Assembly (NCBI GenBank): GCA_002702065.1
Contig: NZXX01000012.1
Span: forward strand, 310,001 to 374,000
Source: Anaerolineaceae bacterium
Lineage (GTDB): Bacteria > Chloroflexota > Anaerolineae > Aggregatilineales > Phototrophicaceae
Direction of reading: 5' to 3'
DNA: 64,000 bases
The stretch's first letter is position 1. Every line of letters begins with the position of its first letter. The notes under the pieces are model-generated. The model had not been told where the DNA came from, searched no databases, and saw nothing but the letters and a program-made list of their open reading frames with translations. The translations under genes and the position numbers were made by a program. Below are positions 33,791-41,878 of this stretch, one piece after another.

Positions 33791-35131
33791 TTAGCTGCTT
33801 AACACGCGGTCCACATAGGCGGCGGCCAGGCCGGTATACTGGGTGGGGTCGAGCAGGGCGTCAATTTGCGCCGGTTGCAAGTGTGCCGTAATCGCGGCGT
33901 CCTGTTTGAGCACGTCGGCAAATGGCTGCCGCGCCTCGAAGGCACGCATCGCCGCTTCATAAACCGCATCGTGGGCGTGCTGGCGGCCAATGTGTTCACC
34001 GAGTGCCAGCATCACGCGCTCGGCCAGCAGCAGACCGCCGGTCGCGTGCAGGTTGCGCAGCATGTTTTCCGGGTAGACAATCAGCCCGCCGAGGACGCGT
34101 TCGGTCAGGGTCATTGCACCGTGCGTCATGATGCATAATTCGGGCAGGTAAGCCCACTCCATCTGAAAGCTCGACCAGTCGCGTTCATGTTCGTGCAGCA
34201 TGGCGTCGACGGCGGTCGCGGCATGACGACGGGTCAGCCGGGCCAGCGTCAGGATAGATTCGCATAACATCGGGTTGCGCTTGTGTGGCATCGTGCTGCT
34301 GCCGACCTTGCCCATCTCGAAGGGTTCTTCCACTTCGGCAAACTCGGTCTTTTGCAGGTCGATGATCTCATGGGCGATCTTGCCCATCGTGGCGCAGATT
34401 TGCGCAATGATTCCGGCGAATTCCGCCAGATGGTCGCGGGCGGTGTGCCAGGCGATGGTCGGTACGTGCAGGTCCAGTTCGGCGCACAGACGCGCGTTGA
34501 TGTCGATGCCCTGTTCCGCCACCCCTGCCAGTGTGCCGACCGCACCGCCAAATTCGCCGACCAATACGCGTGGCTGGCATGCTGTCAGGCGTTCCTGATG
34601 GCGCTTCAGCTCGGCCAGCCAGACCGCGACTTTGAAGCCGAAGGTGATCGGCAGCGCCTGCTGACCATGCGTGCGCCCGGCCATCGGCGTATCGCGATAA
34701 GTGGCCGCCAATGACGCCGTGCAGCTGATAAGGGCGTTCAGTGTCTCTTCAAACAGCGGGATAGCTTCCTTGATTTGCAGCACAATGGCCGTATCCATCA
34801 CGTCCTGTGTGGTTGCCCCCCAGTGGACATAGCGCCCGGCTTCGCCTTCACAATGTTCGCTGAGCTGCCAGATCGCCGGTACCAGCGGGTGAACCGTTTT
34901 GTCGATGCCGGCTTTGATGGCGTACACGTCCATATTGGTGGCGTGGGCCTGGCGGGTGATCTCGTCGGCGGCAGCCTGCGGAATCAACCCGACTGCGGCT
35001 TCGGCACGGGCGAGGGCGGCTTCATAGTCCAGCCATTTTTGCAGCAGATTGTGGTCATCAAAGACGGCGCGCATCGCCGCCGAGCCGAACAGGTCGCGGA
35101 AGAACAGCGAATCAGTGACGTGGGCTGGCAT
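33791..35131 (-). CDS. Adenylosuccinate-lyase / 3-carboxy-muconate-cycloisomerase family protein
   Basis: A 446-residue member of the fumarase/aspartase superfamily. The three conserved regions are present: HWGATTQDVMDT, AGRTHGQQALPITFG and the signature GSSTMPHKRNP. The spacing fits the PurB/PcaB/ArgH-like 'class II' branch; PurB itself is unlikely because the neighbours are catabolic. The reaction is probably an elimination or cycloisomerisation on a carboxylate substrate. The gene directly follows the GntR gene (stop and start are adjacent), so they form an operon. Confidence 0.85.
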   Translation of the reverse strand: MPAHVTDSLFFRDLFGSAAMRAVFDDHNLLQKWLDYEAALARAEAAVGLIPQAAADEITRQAHATNMDVYAIKAGIDKTVHPLVPAIWQLSEHCEGEAGRYVHWGATTQDVMDTAIVLQIKEAIPLFEETLNALISCTASLAATYRDTPMAGRTHGQQALPITFGFKVAVWLAELKRHQERLTACQPRVLVGEFGGAVGTLAGVAEQGIDINARLCAELDLHVPTIAWHTARDHLAEFAGIIAQICATMGKIAHEIIDLQKTEFAEVEEPFEMGKVGSSTMPHKRNPMLCESILTLARLTRRHAATAVDAMLHEHERDWSSFQMEWAYLPELCIMTHGAMTLTERVLGGLIVYPENMLRNLHATGGLLLAERVMLALGEHIGRQHAHDAVYEAAMRAFEARQPFADVLKQDAAITAHLQPAQIDALLDPTQYTGLAAAYVDRVLSS

Positions 35132-35827
35132 CTATTCCTCGGTCAGGTTGGTTGCTTCGTGGTCAATGTAATCGCGGATGCTGATGAGCGTATGCTGCAT
35201 GTGGCTGATGATGGCATTGCGCAGGGCTTTGGCGTCACGCGCTTTGCACGCTTCGAGGATCATCCGGTGTTCGCGCTGGATATCCGTACCCTGATCATTG
35301 AGATACATGTAGCGATAGCGGTAGCGTTCTGCCAGATCATATAACCCGGCGATCATGTTCGAAAGATAGCGGCTGGCAGGTGCATCGTAGATAACAAAAT
35401 GGAAGGCCCGGTTGGACGACATAAAGCCGGCATAGTCGTGCGTTTTGAGCGCGACATCCATGGCGGCATACAGGTCTTCCAGCTTCTGAATGTGGTCGTC
35501 CGTCAGTTTGTCGGCGGCATGATAGGCGGCCTGGCCTTCGATGATCTGCCGCGTGAAGTACAGGTCTTCCATATCCGGAATCGACGCCTCGGTGACAAAT
35601 GCCCCCCGGCGCGGGATAATGAGGACGAAGCCTTCACCTTCGAGGATTTTCAGCGCTTCACGGACCGGCACCAGGCTGACATTCAGGTCTGCGGCAAGCT
35701 GGTTCTGGTCGATGCGCGACCCGGCTGGCAGGATGCCATCCAGAATGGCCTGACGGACCCGTTCCTGGACCATCGCCGTGACGGTCTTTTTGCTATCCTC
35801 AATCGGTTGAATACGGTTTTGCATCAT
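35132..35827 (-). CDS. GntR family regulator with FCD ligand domain
   Basis: A 231-residue regulator. The winged helix (about 20-75) shows VRQAILDGILPAGSRIDQNQ and LNVSLVPVREALKILEGEGF. The all-helical FCD domain (about 90-220) has the metal/ligand residues in FMSSNRAFHFVIYDA and EHRMILEACKARD. FCD members respond to sugar acids and small organic acids. GGAGG lies nine bases before the ATG (a second ATG at 35824 is possible). The A/T palindrome at 35872-35887 sits over its promoter, consistent with autoregulation. Confidence 0.92.
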   Translation of the reverse strand: MMQNRIQPIEDSKKTVTAMVQERVRQAILDGILPAGSRIDQNQLAADLNVSLVPVREALKILEGEGFVLIIPRRGAFVTEASIPDMEDLYFTRQIIEGQAAYHAADKLTDDHIQKLEDLYAAMDVALKTHDYAGFMSSNRAFHFVIYDAPASRYLSNMIAGLYDLAERYRYRYMYLNDQGTDIQREHRMILEACKARDAKALRNAIISHMQHTLISIRDYIDHEATNLTEE

Positions 35828-35871
35828 TGCATACCGCCTCCAGTTGCAAGATGTACAATCGTTGTTAAACT

Positions 35872-35887
35872 ATAAATTATAATTTCT
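35872..35887. promoter_or_regulatory. A/T palindrome, candidate GntR operator 2
   Basis: ATAAATTATAATTTCT differs at one base from the perfect palindrome at 33309-33324. It lies between the divergent GntR and L-rhamnose-mutarotase-like genes and overlaps TATAAT on both strands. Confidence 0.55.
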
Positions 35888-35926
35888 GTTTGCGCTACAC
35901 GCTCCCCATTTAAAGAGGGTACGATC

Positions 35927-36256
35927 ATGCGGCGGTTTGGACAGGTCATTCGGGTGCGGCCCGATGCCGAAGAAGAATACAAAAAAATCCATGTCAAAAT
36001 CTGGCCAGAAGTCGAAGCAGCTATCCACGAAGCCGGGATACGCAATTATAGCATTTACCTGAAAGATGGGATGCTGTTCGCCTATTTTGAGTATCATGGG
36101 CCGGACGAAGAATACGATGCGCGCATGGCGCAGCTGGGCAAAGTCTCGCGCGAAAGCGGCTGGTGGGATATAACCGAGGCGATGCAGCAGCCCCTCGACA
36201 CGCGTCAACCGGGCGAGTGGTGGGCAAATATGGAAGAAGTATTTCATCAGGATTAA
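35927..36256 (+). CDS. L-rhamnose mutarotase family protein
   Basis: A 109-residue ferredoxin-like-fold protein. The RhaM/YiiL family features are clear: RFGQVIRVRPDAEEEYKKIH, the WPEVEAAIHEAGIRNYSIYL segment with the catalytic-site histidine upstream, FAYFEYHG, and the C-terminal WWDITEAMQQPL. The enzyme interconverts anomers of L-rhamnose or a related 6-deoxy sugar. It is the first gene of a plus-strand operon continuing with the 2-oxo acid dehydrogenase genes. No rhamnose isomerase, kinase or aldolase is nearby, so the true substrate may differ. Confidence 0.88.
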   Translation: MRRFGQVIRVRPDAEEEYKKIHVKIWPEVEAAIHEAGIRNYSIYLKDGMLFAYFEYHGPDEEYDARMAQLGKVSRESGWWDITEAMQQPLDTRQPGEWWANMEEVFHQD

Positions 36257-36262
36257 AGGCTT

Positions 36263-37618
36263 GTGACGACCAATCTTGTGTTGCCCAATGTGGGCTTTGG
36301 AATGGAAGAAGGGCGGGTGATCAGCTGGCTGAAAGCGCCAGGGGATGCAGTCCGCAAAGGTGAGGTGGTCGCTGAAGTTGAAGGCGACAAAACCACAGTT
36401 GAACTGGAAGCACTGGTCGATGGTGTGCTGGACGAAATTATCGTTCCGGCGGATACCATCGTGACCGTTGGGACCGTGCTGGCGCGCATTCGCGGTGCGA
36501 ACGAAGCCGCACAGGCTGCCCCCGCAGCAGCGGAGTCGGCCCCGGCGCAGACTACACCCCAGCCAGCGGCTCAACCGGCCAGCAGCGATAAGGTGCAGGC
36601 GTCCCCGGTGGCGCGGCGTCTGGCGCAGGAACAGGGTGTCAACCTGAATATTGTTGCTGGCACTGGCCCCGGTGGCCGAATCACACGCGAGGATGTCGAG
36701 GCAGCCATCAGCGCCAATGGGGCAACATCGGGCAAGGTGCTGGCTGCGCCTGCGGTGCGCAAACTGGCGCGCGACCATGACCTTGACCTGAGCGCGGTTC
36801 GCGGCAGCGGCCCGGCTGGACGGGTGACACGGGCGGACGTCGAGGCGGCATTGGCAGCCCCGGCGGAAAAACCGGCTCCGGTTCAACCGGCTGCTCAGCC
36901 TGCGGCGGCTCCGGCGCCTGTGGCAGAAACGCCAGCGGCTCCGCCAGCACCCGTCGGTTATGGCGACGAGCGCAGCGAGGTATCGCTCAGCATGATGCGG
37001 CGGACCATCGGGCGGCGGTTGTCGGCCAGTATGCAGGACATGCCTCATTTTTATGTCAGCGGCGAAGTCGATTTCACCGATGCGATCAAGGTGCTGCCAC
37101 CCGGCACCGGCATCAATGCGCTGCTGCTGTACCTGACGGTCAAGGCATTGCGCGATGTGCCCGAACTCAACGCGACGTATGAAGATGGTCACCTGTACCG
37201 CTACGATCACGTCAATCTGTCGATGGCGGTGGCGCTGCCGGATGGTCTGATGACGCCGGTACTGCGCGGTGCGGATGATTTTTCGCTGTCCGGGCTGGCG
37301 AATCGTGCTCGCGACCTGATCACACGCACCCGCGATGGTAAGCTGCGCCCCGAAGAAATGCAGGGCGGCTCGTTTACCATCAGCAATCTGGGCATCGTGC
37401 GCCAGATCGACCAGTTCACGGCGATTATCAACCCGCCGCAGGTCGGCATTCTGGCGATTGGCGCGGTGAAGGAACGTCCGGTCGTGCTCAACGGCGGCCT
37501 GCATATCCGCACCACCGCCACCCTGACCGTTTCCGCCGATCATCGCATTGTCGATGGCATGGTCTCGGCGCGGTTTATCGAGGCTTTCGATAATCATTTA
37601 CAGGCGTTTCAGGGGTAG
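36263..37618 (+). CDS. 2-oxo acid dehydrogenase E2 component with two tandem subunit-binding domains
   Basis: A 451-residue dihydrolipoamide acyltransferase starting at a GTG six bases after the mutarotase stop. Lipoyl domain residues 1-78 with Lys43 in EGDKTTVEL; Ala/Pro linker. A first peripheral subunit-binding domain at about 113-149 (ASPVARRLAQEQG, GPGGRITREDVEAA) is followed directly by a second at about 161-197 (AAPAVRKLARDHD, GPAGRVTRADVEAA). After another Ala/Pro linker comes the catalytic domain with SADHRIVDG. Most bacterial E2 proteins have one such binding domain. It forms a complex with the E1 subunits encoded downstream; no E3 gene is present. Confidence 0.93.
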   Translation: MTTNLVLPNVGFGMEEGRVISWLKAPGDAVRKGEVVAEVEGDKTTVELEALVDGVLDEIIVPADTIVTVGTVLARIRGANEAAQAAPAAAESAPAQTTPQPAAQPASSDKVQASPVARRLAQEQGVNLNIVAGTGPGGRITREDVEAAISANGATSGKVLAAPAVRKLARDHDLDLSAVRGSGPAGRVTRADVEAALAAPAEKPAPVQPAAQPAAAPAPVAETPAAPPAPVGYGDERSEVSLSMMRRTIGRRLSASMQDMPHFYVSGEVDFTDAIKVLPPGTGINALLLYLTVKALRDVPELNATYEDGHLYRYDHVNLSMAVALPDGLMTPVLRGADDFSLSGLANRARDLITRTRDGKLRPEEMQGGSFTISNLGIVRQIDQFTAIINPPQVGILAIGAVKERPVVLNGGLHIRTTATLTVSADHRIVDGMVSARFIEAFDNHLQAFQG

Positions 37619-37700
37619 GGCGACGCCCTATTGCTGAGACTGCCTCTCATTGCATCACGGAGGGTGCAGCCTGCACCCGGTTAACAGGACAGGATTATTC

Positions 37701-38672
37701 ATGACCGAAACACTCAGCGCAGAAATGCGCCAGGACATGCTGGAGAAGATGCTGCTCACCCGCTATGCCGAGGAGCGCATTCAGGAATTGTTTCTCGAAA
37801 ATGTCATTCGCGGCACCACGCACCTGTGCATCGGGCAGGAAGCGGTATCTGTCGGCATGGCCGCCAATATTGATGCCAAGCGCGGCGACACCGTGACCTG
37901 CACCTATCGCGGGCACGGGCACGCGCTGGCCCTGGGGATGCCGCTGAAGTCAATGATGGCCGAGATGATGGGCAAGGCGTCCGGCTGTTCACGCGGCAAG
38001 GGCGGTTCCATGCACCTGACCGATATGGAAGTCGGCCTGATCGGGACATTCGCCATTGTCGGTGCAGGTCTGCCGGTGACCAACGGCGCAGCCCTGACGG
38101 CACAGCTCAAAAAGACGGGCGCAGTTGCCATGTCAATCTTTGGCGATGGCACAGCCAATATCGGCGCGTGGCACGAAGCGGTGAATCTGGCGGCGGTGTG
38201 GAAACTGCCGAGTATCTTCATCTGTGAAAACAACCTGTATGGCGAATATTCCGCCTATGAAGATACCGCTCCGGTCGATAACGTTGCGGACCGGGCGGCG
38301 GCGTATGGCATCCCCGGCGTCATCGTCGATGGTCAGGACGCCGAAGCGGTGTATACCGTCGTGAAGGAAGCGGTCAAGCGCGCCCAGGCCGGGCATGGTC
38401 CGACCCTGATCGAAGCCAAGACCTACCGCTACATGGGGCACTCGCGCACGGACCCGGCATCCTATCGCCCCAAAGGCGAATTGGAAGAATGGAAAAAGCG
38501 CGACCCGATCGACATTCTGTCTGCCCGCATGATCGCGGATGGTCAACTGACCGAAGCGAAGCTGGAATCCATGCGCAAGGCGGCACAGGACGAGGTTCAG
38601 GAAACGACCGAATGGGCGATGAATGAGCCGGAACCGTCGAAGGAATCGCTGTTCGAGGATATCTGGGTCTGA
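37701..38672 (+). CDS. 2-oxo acid dehydrogenase E1 component, alpha subunit
   Basis: 323 residues from the ATG at 37701 (MTETLSAEMRQDMLEKMLLT) with AGGA eight bases upstream; the ORF is open earlier. Thiamine-diphosphate motif FGDGTANIGAWHEAVNLAAV ending ENN is present, as are RGTTHLCIGQEAVSVGMAAN, CTYRGHGHALA and the phospho-loop-like YMGHSRTDPASYR. The sequence is closest in style to acetoin/pyruvate dehydrogenase E1-alpha, but substrate specificity cannot be assigned. Confidence 0.93.
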   Translation: MTETLSAEMRQDMLEKMLLTRYAEERIQELFLENVIRGTTHLCIGQEAVSVGMAANIDAKRGDTVTCTYRGHGHALALGMPLKSMMAEMMGKASGCSRGKGGSMHLTDMEVGLIGTFAIVGAGLPVTNGAALTAQLKKTGAVAMSIFGDGTANIGAWHEAVNLAAVWKLPSIFICENNLYGEYSAYEDTAPVDNVADRAAAYGIPGVIVDGQDAEAVYTVVKEAVKRAQAGHGPTLIEAKTYRYMGHSRTDPASYRPKGELEEWKKRDPIDILSARMIADGQLTEAKLESMRKAAQDEVQETTEWAMNEPEPSKESLFEDIWV

Positions 38673-38678
38673 TCGCCT

Positions 38679-39314
38679 GTGGAACCGGCAGTCTACCAGT
38701 CTCGCCTGATGGCTGCGATGGCCTGCGCCGGGCGTGAGCGTCATGCGGCGTTGCTGGCTTTACATCAAGCAGCCCTGACCGCTTATGTCGACGCGGTGAT
38801 GCATATCACGGCGGAACAGGCGGCCAAGCCGGTGCCGGTTGCGGGTGACGCCCGAACTCTGGCGCAGATTGTCGGCCATATTGCCGCATGGGATCGTTTC
38901 TCGATTCTGTCGGCAGGCGATATGCTGGCCGGGGTGGTTCATCCCCGCGCGGTGAAAGAGACGAACGGTTATGTCGACGCCGATGGCACAGTGCTGAACT
39001 TTGACGACGTCGACGGTTTTAATGCCTGGGCAGCTGATGCGGACAGCCGCCGGACATGGGCGGAGATTCAGGCATCTGCGGTACAGGCAGCACGGACTTT
39101 TTATGGGCTGCTGGCCCACGACGAATTGCTCAGTGCGGACAGGCTGGAACAAACGGCGCTGCACAAAAAAACGCTGGGCGATGGCACAGTAATGGAAGAC
39201 CTGCCGATGGGGTGGGTGTTATGGCTGCTGCAAATCGAGCATATCGCAGTCAGCCATGCCGCTGAACTGGGGCTGGATGAAGCAAAAGCTCCGGTCATAC
39301 AGGAAGATGATTGA
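38679..39314 (+). CDS. DinB-like protein encoded between the E1 subunit genes
   Basis: A 211-residue mostly helical protein beginning at a GTG six bases after the E1-alpha stop; ATGs at 38709 and 38718 are alternatives and no strong ribosome site decides. TLAQIVGHIAAWDRFSI near residue 70 and LLQIEHIAVSHAAELGL near the end give three histidines at positions typical of the DinB/maleylpyruvate-isomerase-like fold. It interrupts the usual E1-alpha/E1-beta adjacency. Function unknown; a thiol-linked or metal-dependent role is possible. Confidence 0.72.
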   Translation: MEPAVYQSRLMAAMACAGRERHAALLALHQAALTAYVDAVMHITAEQAAKPVPVAGDARTLAQIVGHIAAWDRFSILSAGDMLAGVVHPRAVKETNGYVDADGTVLNFDDVDGFNAWAADADSRRTWAEIQASAVQAARTFYGLLAHDELLSADRLEQTALHKKTLGDGTVMEDLPMGWVLWLLQIEHIAVSHAAELGLDEAKAPVIQEDD

Positions 39315-39354
39315 CGATAACGCTCGATGAGTATCATCAGAATTGGGAAAAATG

Positions 39355-40335
39355 ATGGCAGAAATTACCTATCGTGAAGCAGTGGTGCGGGCGCTGGATG
39401 AAGAAATGGCCCGCGATGAAGATGTAATCTTCTTTGGTGAAGATGTCGGCAGGGCGGGCGGTGTCTTTAAGGTGACGCCCGGTTTGTGGGAAAAATACGG
39501 CAATGACCGCGTGCGCGACACGCCGATTTCGGAAAATGCGATTGTCGGCGCGGGCATCGGCGCGGCCATTACGGGCATGCGTCCGGTGATCGAGCTGATG
39601 TTTGCCGATTTCGCGGCGGTGACGCTCGATCAGGTCATCAATCAGGCGGCCAAGATGCGCTATATGTCCGGCGGGCAGATCAAGGTACCGCTGACCATTC
39701 GTGCAGCGCAGGGTGGCGGTGCAGGTTTTGGTTCGCAGCATTCGCAGTGCGTCGAAGCCTGGTTCATGCACGCGCCCGGCCTGAAGGTCGTTGTGCCGTC
39801 GACCCCGGCGGATGTCCTCGGCCTGCTCAAAAGCTCGATCCGCGATGACAACCCGGTTGTCTTTCTGGAGCATAAAAGCCAGTATACCGATCGCGGCGAA
39901 GTGCCGGATCACAGTGACCATCTGGTACCGCTGGGCGTGGCGAATGTGGTCCGCGAAGGCACGGATGTCACGATTGTGGCGATCCAGAACATGGTGAAAG
40001 TCGCCAAGGCGGCTGCCGAAGCGCTGGCAAACGAGGGTATCTCTTGCGAGGTCATTGACCCGCGTACCCTTGTCCCGCTGGATCTGGAAACGATCATCAA
40101 TTCGGTGAAGAAAACCGGGCGACTGGTGACGGTGGAAGAAGCCGTGCGTGCCGGGGCATGGGGTGGCGAAGTGGCGACACAGGTAACTGAAAACGCGATC
40201 TGGTCACTCGAAGGCCCGGTGGTGCGCGTGACGATGGATGCCGGTATCATTCCGTTCAATGGCATGCTGGAAGCCACATTGATCCCCAATAAGGATCGGG
40301 TGATGGCGGCAGTCCGGCAGGTGATGGAACCTTAA
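39355..40335 (+). CDS. 2-oxo acid dehydrogenase E1 component, beta subunit
   Basis: 326 residues from ATG 39355 (MAEITYREAVVRALDEEM); an ATG one codon earlier also fits, and GGGA lies upstream. Family features: VIFFGEDVGRAGGVFKVT, DTPISENAIVGAGIGAA, FADFAAVTLDQVINQAAK, the AAQGGGAGFGSQHSQ loop, and the C-terminal transketolase-like domain with EVIDPRTLVPLD. It pairs with the alpha subunit at 37701-38672 to decarboxylate a 2-oxo acid and acylate the E2 lipoyl group. Confidence 0.93.
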   Translation: MAEITYREAVVRALDEEMARDEDVIFFGEDVGRAGGVFKVTPGLWEKYGNDRVRDTPISENAIVGAGIGAAITGMRPVIELMFADFAAVTLDQVINQAAKMRYMSGGQIKVPLTIRAAQGGGAGFGSQHSQCVEAWFMHAPGLKVVVPSTPADVLGLLKSSIRDDNPVVFLEHKSQYTDRGEVPDHSDHLVPLGVANVVREGTDVTIVAIQNMVKVAKAAAEALANEGISCEVIDPRTLVPLDLETIINSVKKTGRLVTVEEAVRAGAWGGEVATQVTENAIWSLEGPVVRVTMDAGIIPFNGMLEATLIPNKDRVMAAVRQVMEP

Positions 40336-40338
40336 GCA

Positions 40339-41355
40339 ATGAAGACCATTTTTCTGGATCAGCCCGGCCAGTTTCGGCTGACCGAGACGCAGGAACCAGC
40401 TGGTTTTGCGTCCGATGAAGCACTCGTACGGGTGCGCCGCATCGGTATTTGCGGCACTGACCTGAAAGCGTTTGAGGGCAAGATGCCCTTTATTGAATAC
40501 CCCCGCATTCTGGGCCATGAACTCGGCGTGGAAATCGTCGAGGTCGGGCCTAATGACCGGGGGCTGAAGGCCGGTGATCTGGTTTCGATTGAGCCATACC
40601 TTAATTGCGGGACCTGCATCGCCTGCCGCCGTGGCAAGGCGAACTGCTGTACCTCACTCAAGGTGCTGGGCGTTCATACCGACGGTGGGATGCGCGAATT
40701 TATCACGGTTCCGGTGCATAAGTTGCACAAATCGGAAAAGCTCACTATCGACCAACTGGCGCTGGTGGAAACCCTGGTGATCGGCGCGCATGCGGTGCGC
40801 CGCGCTCAGCCTGACCCCGGCGAATTTCTGCTGGTGATTGGTGCGGGTCCGATTGGCCTGACGGTTATCGAAGCGGCCAAAGCAAGCGGTGCCGAAATCA
40901 TCGTCATGGACATCAATCAGGACCGCCTGAACTTCGCCCAACAGCAGCTTGGCGTGGAACATGCGGTCAATGTGGCGAACAACCCGGTCGAGCATTTGAT
41001 GGAAATGACGTCCGGCGATATGCCGACCCAGGTTTATGACGCCACCGGCAATCTGCAATCCATGAATCGCTCGTTCGATTATCTGGCAGCGGGCGGCAAG
41101 CTGGTGTTTGTCGGGTTGGTCAAGGATGATGTCACTTTCCATGACCCCGAATTTCACCGGCGCGAGATGACGGTGATGAGCAGCCGCAACGGTACGTCTG
41201 ACGATTTCCGCTGGGTGATCGACAAGGTGGAATCCGGCGCGATTGATACGCGGCCCTGGATCACCCATCGTGCGCCGTTCGAGCAGATGATTGAGCAGTT
41301 CCCTGGCTGGCTTGACCCGGCCAACCGCGTGATCAAAGCCGTCGTCGAATTATAG
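40339..41355 (+). CDS. Zinc-dependent alcohol dehydrogenase (RspB/LgoD-like)
   Basis: A 338-residue MDR dehydrogenase. Catalytic zinc ligands lie in GICGTDL and ILGHELGVEI; structural zinc cysteines in NCGTCIACRRGKANCC; NAD-binding GAGPIGLTVIEAAK. The family resembles L-threonine, polyol and L-galactonate dehydrogenases. It begins three bases after the E1-beta stop and is the last gene of the operon. It probably oxidises a sugar alcohol, aldonate or similar substrate of the same pathway. A terminator-like hairpin lies about 110 bases downstream. Confidence 0.9.
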   Translation: MKTIFLDQPGQFRLTETQEPAGFASDEALVRVRRIGICGTDLKAFEGKMPFIEYPRILGHELGVEIVEVGPNDRGLKAGDLVSIEPYLNCGTCIACRRGKANCCTSLKVLGVHTDGGMREFITVPVHKLHKSEKLTIDQLALVETLVIGAHAVRRAQPDPGEFLLVIGAGPIGLTVIEAAKASGAEIIVMDINQDRLNFAQQQLGVEHAVNVANNPVEHLMEMTSGDMPTQVYDATGNLQSMNRSFDYLAAGGKLVFVGLVKDDVTFHDPEFHRREMTVMSSRNGTSDDFRWVIDKVESGAIDTRPWITHRAPFEQMIEQFPGWLDPANRVIKAVVEL

Positions 41356-41415
41356 GCGTGGCACGTTGAATGAGCTGTAAAACGGGACTAAAGTTGGGAA
41401 CTACAAACTTGCTTG

Positions 41416-41492
41416 ATAGTCCTTCTCGGTATTGGACAGTTTCCAAATTGCTCTGAAAGTAAAGGCGGACCGAACTCAGGGTTCGCCTTTTT
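41416..41492 (+). repeat. Duplicated terminator-bearing element, copy 1
   Basis: About 75 bases closely similar to 60309-60383 in the same orientation. The shared core includes GACAGTTTC, AAATT and CTCTGAAAGTAA. The 3' end is a hairpin, GGCGGACC (41464-41471) with GGTTCGCC (41480-41487), followed by five T, a good intrinsic terminator. It may end the preceding operon, or be a small RNA gene with its own terminator. Confidence 0.7.
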
Positions 41493-41734
41493 ATATTGAT
41501 CTTCCGTACTTTTGGGCCTGAAAATGATAAGTGTATCCGGATGATGCGGCACTGTATTGCGTATATGCCCAACCTGGCCCACCTGCCCGGCGACAAACGT
41601 CACAACGCGCTCTTTTCAGTAGGCACAGCAAACATATTCAATCTTTTTATTTCGACCCCCTGTTGCATATATTGGCGACGATTCCGGGTATACTTGCGAC
41701 CGGATGCAGCCTTGAGAGGTGAGGTGTACCTGAC

Positions 41735-41748
41735 CGTGATCGATCACG
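41735..41748. promoter_or_regulatory. Perfect palindrome, candidate LacI-family operator
   Basis: CGTGATCGATCACG is a 14-base perfect palindrome with a central CG, the layout typical of LacI-family operators. It lies about 35 bases upstream of the -10 box of the first GH141-like gene. A LacI regulator is encoded in the same island (49774-50832). Confidence 0.5.
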
Positions 41749-41783
41749 ACCTTGAGCCGCATTAGAACGATTTTGAGACTCAT

Positions 41784-41792
41784 TGATACAAT
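41784..41792 (+). promoter_or_regulatory. Extended -10 promoter for the GH141-like/esterase operon
   Basis: TGATACAAT forms an extended -10 element. Transcription from near 41799 would give an ~80-base leader ending in an AGGAG ribosome site. No -35 is recognisable. Confidence 0.45.
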
Positions 41793-41878
41793 GCGTCGCT
41801 ATTTTTTGCGGTTTTTGAATATGAATTTCACTTTTTGATGAGAATAGCCAGTTTCTGGCGTACCTTTAGGAGATTTTG

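Larger units (their letters stand above)
41356..41878. other. 523-base intergenic region between the catabolic operon and the carbohydrate island
   Basis: No convincing gene. It holds, in order, the first copy of a duplicated terminator-bearing element (41416-41492), unassigned sequence with only short overlapping ORFs, a perfect 14-base palindrome (41735-41748), an extended -10 box (41784-41792) and an ~80-base leader with a small hairpin (GCCAG/CTGGC near 41850). Confidence 0.6.

Noticed and set aside
35870..37597. Minus-strand ORF of 575 residues opposite the E2 gene
   Set aside because: Open frame caused by the Ala/Pro-rich E2 linkers; it contradicts the lipoyl, binding and catalytic domains on the plus strand.
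37616..37630. Perfect palindrome TAGGGCGACGCCCTA after the E2 gene as an operator or terminator
   Set aside because: It includes the stop codon, leaves almost no loop, has no T-run and is not repeated elsewhere in the window; chance in GC-rich DNA cannot be excluded.
41496..41765. Short plus-strand ORF (89 residues) in the spacer before the island
   Set aside because: No ribosome site, no similarity that I recognise, and it overlaps the candidate operator and other short ORFs.
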